Shown piece by piece: positions 40,203 to 47,121 of a DNA stretch of 47,121 nt (positions are counted from its first letter, which is position 1; each line of letters opens with the position of its first letter). A program made the position numbers and the translations under genes. Source of the stretch: a virus. The notes under the pieces were generated by a model that worked only from the letters and a program-made list of their open reading frames with translations, searched no databases and had not been told where the DNA came from. The stretch covers positions 1 to 47,121 of the IMG/VR virus record IMGVR_UViG_3300028772_000024; one strand, 5' to 3'.

Positions 40203-40733
40203 ATGAGCAATCGAATTACAAAGTCAGAAGCTACACAAGTAGCAAAATTAATGGTGAATGATACCATCGACAAAAAACGTGTAGCGTTAAAAGAGAAAAT
40301 GTCGGCATTAATTCTGCCTGTCGTTTTATCTTCAATCCCAAATGAAGTAAACGAAACGTTTATCAAATTTCCAAACTATTTTCAAACAGCCAAACAAGTT
40401 AATGCAGTTTTAAATGGCGGTGGGTCTGAAAACGTTGAATTATCTGTCAGATTCCCTTCAACAAACGAATGGTGTCCGGCAATTGAAACACCAAAAGAAA
40501 TTTATTCAGAGATTTTGAAATTAAGCAATCAAAGATCAAAGTTGCGTGAAAAGTCAGATCAGATAAAAAATAATATTTACGAAACACTTGTTTCACTCGC
40601 TACATATAAAAAGATTAAAGACCAATTCCCAGAAGCGTATAAATATATACCTATTGAATGGTTATCAGAGTCTTTTACTACTCTCGCATTACCAATTGAA
40701 GAATTGACCAAGGAACTTGAAAAATATAAATAG
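40203..40733 (+). CDS. Unknown protein, 176 residues (possibly Nmad5-like)
   Basis: Starts MSNRITKSEATQVAKLMVND after an ATCAAATCAAA leader. Mostly helical. A C-terminal part reads YETLVSLATYKKIKDQFPEA then YKYIP. That ending recalls the Nmad5 family linked to nucleotide modification, but the match is weak and from memory. First gene after leader L4. Confidence 0.55.
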   Translation: MSNRITKSEATQVAKLMVNDTIDKKRVALKEKMSALILPVVLSSIPNEVNETFIKFPNYFQTAKQVNAVLNGGGSENVELSVRFPSTNEWCPAIETPKEIYSEILKLSNQRSKLREKSDQIKNNIYETLVSLATYKKIKDQFPEAYKYIPIEWLSESFTTLALPIEELTKELEKYK

Positions 40734-40735
40734 TC

Positions 40736-40891
40736 ATGAACCACAAACCAAGAAACATCTTAATTCTAAAAGGAAATGGACAACCATTAAAAGCCGTAAA
40801 ATCAGGTCGTAATGAATTATGCTCATGTGGATCAGGGAGAAAATCGAAAAAGTGTTGTGATAAAGAGACTCAATACTTTAAAACAAAATAA
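40736..40891 (+). CDS. SEC-C motif microprotein, 51 residues
   Basis: Contains SGRNELCSCGSGRKSKKCC, the SEC-C zinc-binding motif (C-x-C-x8-C-C). The rest is a short basic N-terminal tail (MNHKPRNILILKGNGQP). The motif occurs in SecA and many accessory proteins, where it binds zinc and protein partners or the ribosome. Stand-alone in a phage it may be an adaptor. Two bases after the previous stop. Confidence 0.8.
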   Translation: MNHKPRNILILKGNGQPLKAVKSGRNELCSCGSGRKSKKCCDKETQYFKTK

Positions 40892-40893
40892 TT

Positions 40894-41052
40894 ATGTCAG
40901 AAGAAATAACAGTAGGCAGTAAGGTTATTGTATGTGGAGAATTAGAGACCACTATAACTAAAATAGAAGGAGATGAATACTATTTTCTTGATTCCGATGG
41001 TAAAGAATGGAAAGAAACAACTGACGCAATAGAATTAATAGTAACTATTTAA
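40894..41052 (+). CDS. Unknown protein, 52 residues
   Basis: Starts MSEEITVGSKVIVCGELETT; acidic, beta-rich (GDEYYFLDSDGKEWKETTDA), like a small SH3-fold domain by pattern. Two bases after the SEC-C gene. No family recognised. Confidence 0.6.
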   Translation: MSEEITVGSKVIVCGELETTITKIEGDEYYFLDSDGKEWKETTDAIELIVTI

Positions 41053-41065
41053 TAATCAAACACTT

Positions 41066-41614
41066 ATGGAAGTCAACATTGATGCATTTAAGTATCGCAA
41101 GTCAACGCACCTCGCAAGTATCGATATAAGGGAGATCATACGAGAAAAAGGAGAATGCGTTCTTACTATAAAACTCGCCTATTACGAAAAAGGCGTAAAT
41201 GTAAACGGCAAAAAGCAAGACGGGTATTTTATCCGCTTTGAAGAACCGCTAAAAGAATTTATGCCAAACTCAGGTAATCGTAAAATTATAGCCAACATTG
41301 TTAAAGAGAAATTAAATATCCCGTTAACTGAAGCTATGATAATAAGCACGTGGACAGGACTTAAAATTAAATTGCTTTTTGACCCGAATAGAACGTTTGC
41401 AGGTGAAGTAACGGGTGGTATTTTAGTTGATAGAACATATCAAGAAGCACCTAAAAAGACTCTCGAAGAAGCATTAGATGCTTTTAAGTCGGTGAGTAGC
41501 AGGGAATCGTTCGTTGTTGCTATGACTGACTTTAAGGAGTTTATGCAGAATGAAACAGTATTAACAGAGTGTAAAGAGTTAGCAGTTAAATATCCTAATA
41601 CAGAGAAGAAATGA
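41066..41614 (+). CDS. Unknown recombination-module protein, 182 residues
   Basis: Starts MEVNIDAFKYRKSTHLASID. Beta-rich N-terminal half (VLTIKLAYYEKGVNVNGKKQ) followed by TWTGLKIKLLFDPNRTFAGE and a helical C-terminus. It occupies the position where phages often keep a single-strand annealing or accessory protein next to the exonuclease, but I see no Erf/RecT motif. Function open. Overlaps the next ATG. Confidence 0.65.
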   Translation: MEVNIDAFKYRKSTHLASIDIREIIREKGECVLTIKLAYYEKGVNVNGKKQDGYFIRFEEPLKEFMPNSGNRKIIANIVKEKLNIPLTEAMIISTWTGLKIKLLFDPNRTFAGEVTGGILVDRTYQEAPKKTLEEALDAFKSVSSRESFVVAMTDFKEFMQNETVLTECKELAVKYPNTEKK

Positions 41615-41922
41615 AAATAATAGATATTGAAAAAGTATTAGATGAACAATGGAAAGTCTCAACTCAAGTATCTGATAAATTTGAAAATTTGGGTACCTTA
41701 ATAAGCAATATCATAGGAGTTGAGTCTGGGAGATGCTTTGGGCTGGGAGTTAATTTTGCAGAAACAGAACTACAAAATTTAGCAATTGAGTTTGCAAGTT
41801 TCATTGGAGACCATCACTACAGATATAATCAAAACATGCTATTTTGGTTTAGTGATAGAAGTAAATATACATTGACTACATCCGAATTATTCACCAAATT
41901 TATAACCGAAAGAAACAAATGA
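41611..41922 (+). CDS. Unknown protein, 103 residues
   Basis: Starts MKIIDIEKVLDEQWKVSTQV; contains NLGTLISNIIGVESGRCFGL and YNQNMLFWFSDRSKYTL. Overlaps both neighbours by ATGA. No family recognised; the location suggests a role with the exonuclease. Confidence 0.6.
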   Translation: MKIIDIEKVLDEQWKVSTQVSDKFENLGTLISNIIGVESGRCFGLGVNFAETELQNLAIEFASFIGDHHYRYNQNMLFWFSDRSKYTLTTSELFTKFITERNK

Positions 41923-42593
41923 AAATCTACAAAGAATTACAACAAGGATCTCAACCTTGGTTAGAAATCAAACACGAAAAAGTAGGCGGTTCACGACTTG
42001 CAAAGATTATGACAAAGTTAGATAAATCAGTTCGTGAATGTTCTGAATACTATGCTATACTTGCCGAACACATGGAGGATTTTGATCCATTCGAAGTCAA
42101 TTTTCAAAGTGTGGCTATGGCTCGTGGCAATGAATTTGAACCATTAGCCCGCAAAGAATACGAACGTATATACGGAGTTAAAGTTGAGCAATACGGATGG
42201 ATTCAAAGCGATGAAATTAAAATAGCTGGCATTTCGCCTGATGGTCATATACCTTCACTTGATAAGGCAATAGAAATTAAATGTCCATCGGATAATACTC
42301 ACGTAATGTATATGCTTAATCCTGCTGCATTTTTAGAGGAGTATTGTTGGCAAATTGTTCATAACTTCTTAGTAATTGGAGTTAAGTCAGTAGATGGTAT
42401 TTCATATCGACCTGAGAATAAAATAAAGCCAATGCTTGTTATTCCTGCTACAAAAGATACTTTAATTCAAATATCAAAAAAAGAATGTTACCCAATATCT
42501 TATTTGGTTGAGTTAGCTGAAAAAAGATTAATTGAATTAGAGATGTGTATTAAGGAGGATTTAGATAAATTAAATAAAGAGAATCAATTTTAA
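41919..42593 (+). CDS. YqaJ-type recombination exonuclease
   Basis: 224 residues. It shows the lambda-exonuclease/YqaJ pattern: QGSQPWLEIKHEKVGGSRLA at the N-terminus, ARGNEFEPLARKEYE near 70, AGISPDGHI near 105 and IEIKCPS near 119, the D and E-x-K of the PD-(D/E)xK site, then EEYCWQIVHN. It would degrade one strand of a DNA end to start recombination. The likely partners are the neighbouring SSB-like and unknown proteins. Confidence 0.9.
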   Translation: MKIYKELQQGSQPWLEIKHEKVGGSRLAKIMTKLDKSVRECSEYYAILAEHMEDFDPFEVNFQSVAMARGNEFEPLARKEYERIYGVKVEQYGWIQSDEIKIAGISPDGHIPSLDKAIEIKCPSDNTHVMYMLNPAAFLEEYCWQIVHNFLVIGVKSVDGISYRPENKIKPMLVIPATKDTLIQISKKECYPISYLVELAEKRLIELEMCIKEDLDKLNKENQF

Positions 42594-42620
42594 AAAAAAC
42601 AATTTAAAAACAAATCAAAA

Positions 42621-42947
42621 ATGCGAATTAACGGTAGAATTACAGTAGTCCTTCCATTACAAGAAGGTACAAGTGCAAAAGGAACTGCATGGAGTAAACA
42701 AACAGCAGTAGTAGAAGAATCAGAAGGTCAGTACCCTCAAAGTTTGGCATTCGATATGATGGGTGACAAAATCGTTGCTTTGACAGTTGGACAGCAAGTT
42801 GAAGTCGACTTTGATACAAAGTCTCGTGAATATCAAGGTAAGTATTTTAATAACGTGAATGCGTGGAAAGTGACGGTGGTAGGGCAAGTAGCTCCGGCAA
42901 CAACTCAAACTACACCTACACCAGCAGAAAAAGATCTCCCTTTTTAA
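42621..42947 (+). CDS. SSB-like DUF3127 protein
   Basis: 108 residues. The DUF3127 OB-fold pattern is clear: EGQYPQSLAFDMMGDKIVAL, VGQQVEVDFDTKSREYQGKY, FNNVNAWKV. The C-terminus is a Thr/Pro linker ending in EKDLPF, like the acidic DDxPF tip of bacterial SSB that recruits partners. It probably binds single-stranded DNA made by the exonuclease. Start after an A-rich leader. Confidence 0.85.
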   Translation: MRINGRITVVLPLQEGTSAKGTAWSKQTAVVEESEGQYPQSLAFDMMGDKIVALTVGQQVEVDFDTKSREYQGKYFNNVNAWKVTVVGQVAPATTQTTPTPAEKDLPF

Positions 42948-42959
42948 CATTCATTAACT

Positions 42960-43373
42960 ATGTACTACGAAATTAAAACCCAATACTCAAAAATTGGGGA
43001 GGATGGCAACCCTAAAAAAGTTAGCGAATCATTTTTAGCAGATGCTATTAGCTGCACGGATGCTGAATTAATCGTAACGAAAGAAGTCCAGCCATTTAGT
43101 AACGGAGAGTTTAAAATCAAAAATATCCGTGAAACTACAATTGCTGAATTATTTCAACGTGATTTAGAAGGTAAGTGGTATGCGTGTAGGCTAAATGCCT
43201 TATCCGTAGACGATAAAGGAAATGAAAAGAAGTTTCCTGTACTCATATATGTGAAAGCTACAGAGGTAAAGGATGCAGAAAGTTTCGTTATGCTCCAACT
43301 TAAAAAGTCAGTTCAGGAATGGGTGATAGTATCTGTTGTTGAAACTAAAATTATTGATGTATTTACTAAATAA
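42960..43373 (+). CDS. DUF4494-like phage protein
   Basis: 137 residues. Pattern: MYYEIKTQYSKIGEDGNPKK, ESFLADAISCTDAELIVTKE, then KIKNIRETTIAELF and FPVLIYVKATEVKDAESFVM. This is the DUF4494 family of Bacteroidetes phages, function unknown. It is encoded right behind the SSB-like gene. A hairpin follows within 10 bases. Confidence 0.8.
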   Translation: MYYEIKTQYSKIGEDGNPKKVSESFLADAISCTDAELIVTKEVQPFSNGEFKIKNIRETTIAELFQRDLEGKWYACRLNALSVDDKGNEKKFPVLIYVKATEVKDAESFVMLQLKKSVQEWVIVSVVETKIIDVFTK

Positions 43374-43382
43374 TTAATCAAT

Positions 43383-43405
43383 CCCCGAATCGTAATGGTT
43401 CGGGG
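43383..43405 (+). terminator. Hairpin CCCCGAA/TTCGGGG (weak terminator or attenuator)
   Basis: CCCCGAA (43383-43389) pairs with TTCGGGG (43399-43405). The following sequence is TAAATAACC, without a real T-run, so it may stall or process the transcript rather than end it. Confidence 0.5.
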
Positions 43406-43420
43406 TAAATAACCTCAGAA

Positions 43421-43831
43421 ATGATTTGTATCCAATGTGGGCTAAAACAATCAGAAAAAGGTAGCAGGAAATGCAACTCATGCAACTACAAACAAAAGAA
43501 GAAATCAAACCCAATAAGAATAGCCTATACATCACTTAAAGGACATGCTAAAGAACGGGGAAAGGATTTTAATTTGACCATTAAGCAGTTTGAAGAATTT
43601 TGTATAAAATCAAACTACTTAAATTGTCGTGGAATTGAAAAGTTTAGTTATCACATTGATAGAATAGAGGAAACAAAGGGTTACGAAGTTGGGAATTTGC
43701 AGCTACTAACTAATATCCAAAATGTTAGAAAATACATTAAGTTTGTCGAGATAAATCAACACGGAACTAAGATTTTTAAGACGCAAGTTGCGGTTAATTT
43801 AAAAGAAATACGTACTGATGCACCTTTTTAA
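43421..43831 (+). CDS. HNH-family protein with N-terminal zinc ribbon
   Basis: 136 residues. The start has C-x2-C and C-x2-C (MICIQCGLKQSEKGSRKCNS then CNYK). A helical middle is followed by FSYHIDRIEETKGYEVGNLQ and LLTNIQNVRKYIK, the H-x-D-R-I ... N ... N layout of phage HNH proteins that often act in packaging or recombination. It lacks NUMOD4 and AP2 units, so it is distinct from the homing enzymes. It ends in DAPF. Confidence 0.75.
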   Translation: MICIQCGLKQSEKGSRKCNSCNYKQKKKSNPIRIAYTSLKGHAKERGKDFNLTIKQFEEFCIKSNYLNCRGIEKFSYHIDRIEETKGYEVGNLQLLTNIQNVRKYIKFVEINQHGTKIFKTQVAVNLKEIRTDAPF

Positions 43832-43840
43832 AATAAAGTT

Positions 43841-44014
43841 ATGGCTAAGAATAGTTTAGATGTCACTTATTGCAAAGACTGCCCAAACGGTGGAGAAATA
43901 AAAAACTTTCTCGTTAAATGCAAGGTGGATGGCAGTTGGAATCATAGTATTGTTAATTGTAGAAAAATAGCCGATGATAACTCTAAGACCGTATCAACAA
44001 GAAATCGAAAATAA
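43841..44014 (+). CDS. Cys-containing small protein, 57 residues
   Basis: MAKNSLDVTYCKDCPNGGEI, then KCKVDGSWNHSIVNCRKI: four cysteines (C-x2-C, C, C) with a His, a probable zinc knuckle. Its last 14 codons overlap the helicase start in another frame. Probably cotranslated with the helicase. Confidence 0.55.
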   Translation: MAKNSLDVTYCKDCPNGGEIKNFLVKCKVDGSWNHSIVNCRKIADDNSKTVSTRNRK

Positions 44015-45536
44015 AATTTACGAAAAGTGGAATGAGAAGTCAAATGTACGAGATGGTAACAAGAAAAGTTTATTGGTTCAACTTGGAACAGGTGGAGGGA
44101 AAACGGTAATTTTCAGCGATATAGCTAAAAAGGCGCAGAAAAAAGGTTCGGTAGTTCTTGTTCTTACACATAGGGAAGAATTACTTTCTCAAACAAGTGG
44201 TACGCTCGTAAAATTTGGTTTATTCCCTGATTTAATTACCAGAGATACTAAATATCCGCCAAAAGGTAGTTTGATAGTAGGTATGGTTGAGACTGTGATT
44301 CGTAGATTATCTAAACCTGAATGGTTATCGTGGTACTCAACTGTAACGCTATGCATCTTAGATGAAGCCCATGAACAACTATTCAATCGTATATTCGACA
44401 TTCCAGCGACTAAGGATAAGTTCGTATTAGGATTTACTGCTACACCTGAAAGGAATGGGAAACAGAGACAATTGAAAGCTGACTATGAAGATATGGTCGA
44501 GGTTTCGGATGTCCAACAGTTAATTAATCTTGGCTATCTTGTCCCAGATAAATACTACTCAATTCCTGTCGACATGAAAGGTGTTTCAGTAAAACAAGGG
44601 GAGTTCGACTCTTCAGAGATGTTCAACCGATATAATAAATCCGAACTTTATTCAGGAGTTATCGACAATTGGAAGCGACTTTGCCCGAACACAATTACCT
44701 TAGTATTTTGTTGTAATATACAGCATTCAATCAATACTTGTAAAGCACTAAACGATGCAGGAATAAAATCAAAGTTCATTGTATCTGATTTGGCAAAGCC
44801 ACAAGTACCTGATGAAAAGGCAACTAAAGGAGATATTGCAAAATATAACATTAAAGTTTTGGAATATGAGAATTATTTAGTTAGCTTTGAATCCTTTTCC
44901 GGTAAAAGAAAAGATGTCATACAACAGTGGAAAGATGGCGAATTTTACGTATTAATAAACGCCGGAATTGCCACCACAGGGTTCGATCACCCACCTATTG
45001 AAACAGTAATCATAAACAGAGCTACAATGTCCAAGAATTTGTTAATGCAAATGATTGGAAGAGGTAGTAGAATCTTCAAAAACAAACAATTCTTTTATCT
45101 TATTGATTTTGGAAATAATTGTGAGCGACTTACTTGCTATTATAGATTATGCCATGAATGGTCTTTGACTCACGAGGAGTCTAAGAGTACCGGAGATGGT
45201 GTAGGTACAGTAAAGGATTGTCCTCAATGTGGAAGATTAGTCCATGCCAGTGTAAGAGTTTGTCCGTGCGGCTATGTTTTTCCAATCACTCACGAACAAA
45301 AAATAGTTGATTTAGTCGAAATAAGTTATTCGGAAGCTGTAAAAAAACTTGAATCAATTAAAGATTACGAAATCTATTCTGAAGCAAAAGGGTATTCAAA
45401 AAATTGGCTATTTAGGCAAGTATTTATTAAATACGGTAAAGATGGTCTAATCGAATATGCTAAAACTCATAACTTTCCGCAAAATTGGGTTTACATACAA
45501 ATTGCGAGATATAATGCGCAGGGATTAAGAAAATAA
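43974..45536 (+). CDS. SF2 DNA helicase (DEAH type)
   Basis: 520 residues. Motifs in order: Q-like RPYQQEIENKIYEKW, Walker A LGTGGGKTVIF (I), DEAH in CILDEAHEQ (II), GFTATPERNG (III), and ATTGFDHPP, QMIGRGSRIF (VI). After the helicase core comes a zinc-ribbon-like CPQCGRLVHASVRVCPCGYV (four Cys) and a C-terminal domain of ~95 residues with YSKNWLFRQVFIKYGKDGLI. It unwinds DNA for replication or recombination. Confidence 0.93.
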   Translation: MITLRPYQQEIENKIYEKWNEKSNVRDGNKKSLLVQLGTGGGKTVIFSDIAKKAQKKGSVVLVLTHREELLSQTSGTLVKFGLFPDLITRDTKYPPKGSLIVGMVETVIRRLSKPEWLSWYSTVTLCILDEAHEQLFNRIFDIPATKDKFVLGFTATPERNGKQRQLKADYEDMVEVSDVQQLINLGYLVPDKYYSIPVDMKGVSVKQGEFDSSEMFNRYNKSELYSGVIDNWKRLCPNTITLVFCCNIQHSINTCKALNDAGIKSKFIVSDLAKPQVPDEKATKGDIAKYNIKVLEYENYLVSFESFSGKRKDVIQQWKDGEFYVLINAGIATTGFDHPPIETVIINRATMSKNLLMQMIGRGSRIFKNKQFFYLIDFGNNCERLTCYYRLCHEWSLTHEESKSTGDGVGTVKDCPQCGRLVHASVRVCPCGYVFPITHEQKIVDLVEISYSEAVKKLESIKDYEIYSEAKGYSKNWLFRQVFIKYGKDGLIEYAKTHNFPQNWVYIQIARYNAQGLRK

Positions 45537-45550
45537 AAAAACATACTATT

Positions 45551-45964
45551 ATGAAATACGAAGTAAAAGGACTTAATAATTTAAGTAAACAGTTTTCAGA
45601 CTTTCAAATAAAAATGGGATTCACTGATTCAAACGTAACACAAAGGTTAATGCTTGTGATTTCAGAGGTTTCAGAGGCTTTTGAGGCTTACAGAAAAGAT
45701 AATTATGCTAAATTGAACCCGTTTTTAAATAAAACTCTGTATAGCGTTATTTCAGACTTACCGTGCTGTGAATTAAATAACAAAGAATATAAAGATTTAT
45801 TTGAATCTGAAATAAAAGATACTTTTGAGGATGAAATAGCAGATACCGTGATACGGTTGTTGGCCATTTGTGGAGAGAGAGGTATTGATATTGAAAATCA
45901 TATAATCTCGAAAATGAAATATAATGAAATGAGAGGATTTAAGTATGGTGGTAAAAAGTTTTAG
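45551..45964 (+). CDS. MazG-like nucleotide pyrophosphohydrolase
   Basis: 137 residues. The EExxE...ExxD pattern is visible: LMLVISEVSEAFEAYRK, then DTFEDEIADTVIRLLAICGE and a later Met-Lys end with KMKYNEMRGFKYGGK. These residues bind Mg and nucleoside triphosphate in the MazG family. Phage members are thought to alter nucleotide or alarmone pools. Fifteen bases after the helicase. Confidence 0.82.
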   Translation: MKYEVKGLNNLSKQFSDFQIKMGFTDSNVTQRLMLVISEVSEAFEAYRKDNYAKLNPFLNKTLYSVISDLPCCELNNKEYKDLFESEIKDTFEDEIADTVIRLLAICGERGIDIENHIISKMKYNEMRGFKYGGKKF

Positions 45965-46005
45965 GTAAATTTTGTTTTTATTTTATAACTTTTAATTTTA
46001 CTATC

Positions 46006-47121
46006 ATGCCAAACTTAATTCAAACAGCCAAATCCTACATCAATCTCGGCTACTCAGTCGCTCCAATAAAAAAAGGACTAAAAAGACCAGCCTTAGAAAC
46101 ATGGAAGCGTTTACAATCATTCATACTTACATCGGAAGAGATAGATAGAGCCTTTGACGGTGACTACAATATATGTATGATTTTTGGTAAAGTATCAGGA
46201 AATTTAGAATGCTTAGACTTTGATAATCACCTTGGTAATGCATCAAATCTATTTTTAAGCTTTAAGTCAATAATAGACACCTTTAACTTACCGTATGAGA
46301 CTACAAGGTCGGGTGGCTTCCACGTCTTTTATCGCTGTGAAGAGCCAATCGAAGGAAGCCGAAAATTAGCAATGGCTTATGACCCTGTGGCTGGTAGACC
46401 TACCGCCTTGATTGAAACAAAAGGCGAAGGTGGAATTACGGTCATTTCCCCATCGGATGACTACATAATGCAGGCTGGTTCTTTTGCAGAGATGCCAATT
46501 ATAACCAAAGAAGAAAGAGACTTTATTATTACTGAATGCCAAAAGTATAATGAGATAATTGAGAAAGAATACGAACAGCCAGCAAGCATTACTGAAACTA
46601 ATAATTACGGAGTAGGTGATAAGGTAGGTGACAGATATAATTCATCATCTCATGCAGTCAATGAATGTAGGCAACTCTTAATTCAAAACGGTTGGACATT
46701 TGAGCGCAATGGATTACAATGTGCAAGACCGGGGAAGAGCTTGTCGGATGGAATATCTGCTACTCTTGGAAAAGTAACTTCCAGAGCTGGGATACCTCAA
46801 TTCTGGGTATTCAGTGAGAATGCACATCCTTTTGAGTGTGGACGAGATGGGAAAGGGAAGGGGTATACCCCTCTTGCTGTCAGAACAATTTTAGCTTATG
46901 CAGGAGACTACACTCAATCGGTTATTGAGCTTGCAAAAGAAGAGGGTACGTATAAAGAACCAAGAGAAGTAATGAAAACTATAAAACGAGTTGAATTTCC
47001 ACCTATAAAACCAGAGATGCAAAATGAAAATGTAAACATACCGAACTTTATTCTTGAAACAGAGAATAAGATAAAAAGTATTGATTCAAGGATGGGCGTT
47101 AGCGGCGAAGTAAGTCCATTA
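46006..47121 (+). CDS. Bifunctional primase-polymerase, 3' end outside window
   Basis: The frame from the ATG at 46006 is open to the window edge (372 codons). N-terminal LIQTAKSYINLGYSVAPIKK and ALETWKRLQSFI, then GNLECLDFDNH (acidic catalytic pair D-x-D) and TTRSGGFHVFYRC (the S-G-G-x-H motif), and ALIETKGEGGITVISPS. This is the prim-pol domain (PF09250 type) that starts replication in phages and plasmids. A second domain starts at about 220 (WTFERNGLQCARPGKSLSDG), typical of the linker before a helicase domain, which would lie off the right end. Confidence 0.9.
   Translation, partial: MPNLIQTAKSYINLGYSVAPIKKGLKRPALETWKRLQSFILTSEEIDRAFDGDYNICMIFGKVSGNLECLDFDNHLGNASNLFLSFKSIIDTFNLPYETTRSGGFHVFYRCEEPIEGSRKLAMAYDPVAGRPTALIETKGEGGITVISPSDDYIMQAGSFAEMPIITKEERDFIITECQKYNEIIEKEYEQPASITETNNYGVGDKVGDRYNSSSHAVNECRQLLIQNGWTFERNGLQCARPGKSLSDGISATLGKVTSRAGIPQFWVFSENAHPFECGRDGKGKGYTPLAVRTILAYAGDYTQSVIELAKEEGTYKEPREVMKTIKRVEFPPIKPEMQNENVNIPNFILETENKIKSIDSRMGVSGEVSPL

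Noticed and set aside
41066-41614. RecT/Erf annealing protein
   Set aside because: No family motif was seen; position alone is not enough for that name.

Overview
The window looks like a large part of a double-stranded DNA, long-tailed (siphovirus-like) phage or prophage of a Bacteroidetes host. The evidence is: a complete head and tail gene order; low-GC DNA; start codons preceded by A-rich leaders instead of Shine-Dalgarno sites; and many promoters with the Bacteroidetes -7 box TAnnTTTG. No integrase, repressor or lysis gene is visible, so lifestyle and completeness cannot be judged. Both ends cut through a gene.

Left half (1 to about 25,200), minus strand, read right to left: small early proteins, a tRNA-Thr, an HExxH protein, a VRR-NUC nuclease, an HNH homing endonuclease, small terminase, three small proteins, large terminase, portal, scaffold, probable head decoration protein, major capsid, connector and tail-completion proteins, tail tube, tail assembly chaperone with a probable -1 frameshift, tape measure, a distal-tail protein carrying a DUF1566-like tip, and a very long tail protein that runs off the left end. 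Two plus-strand islands (10,104-11,125 and 11,804-13,289) are wedged into this operon. Each has its own promoter, structured RNA leader and a near-identical GGCTGGA terminator.

Middle (25,200-25,600): a divergent control region with promoters facing both ways and TGTT-N4-AACA palindromes, one of which recurs upstream of both islands.

Right half (25,600-47,121), plus strand: many very small genes, often joined by ATGA overlaps; an AT-rich gene-poor stretch with ATCAAGT repeats (29,130-29,940); a D12-class adenine methylase; more small genes; two HNH homing endonucleases; then a recombination and replication module: SMC/RecF-like ATPase, YqaJ-type exonuclease, SSB-like DUF3127 protein, DUF4494 protein, HNH protein, SF2 helicase, MazG-like protein and the start of a primase-polymerase.

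The most unusual content is RNA-level and evolutionary. Five promoter-linked leaders share interleaved pairings (P1-P2-P1'-P2', a pseudoknot or attenuator layout) with compensating base changes. A recoded 13-codon remnant of the small-terminase start lies on the far side of a homing endonuclease. Several short genes carry one in-frame stop. A pentanucleotide leader repeat fuses two genes in frame.
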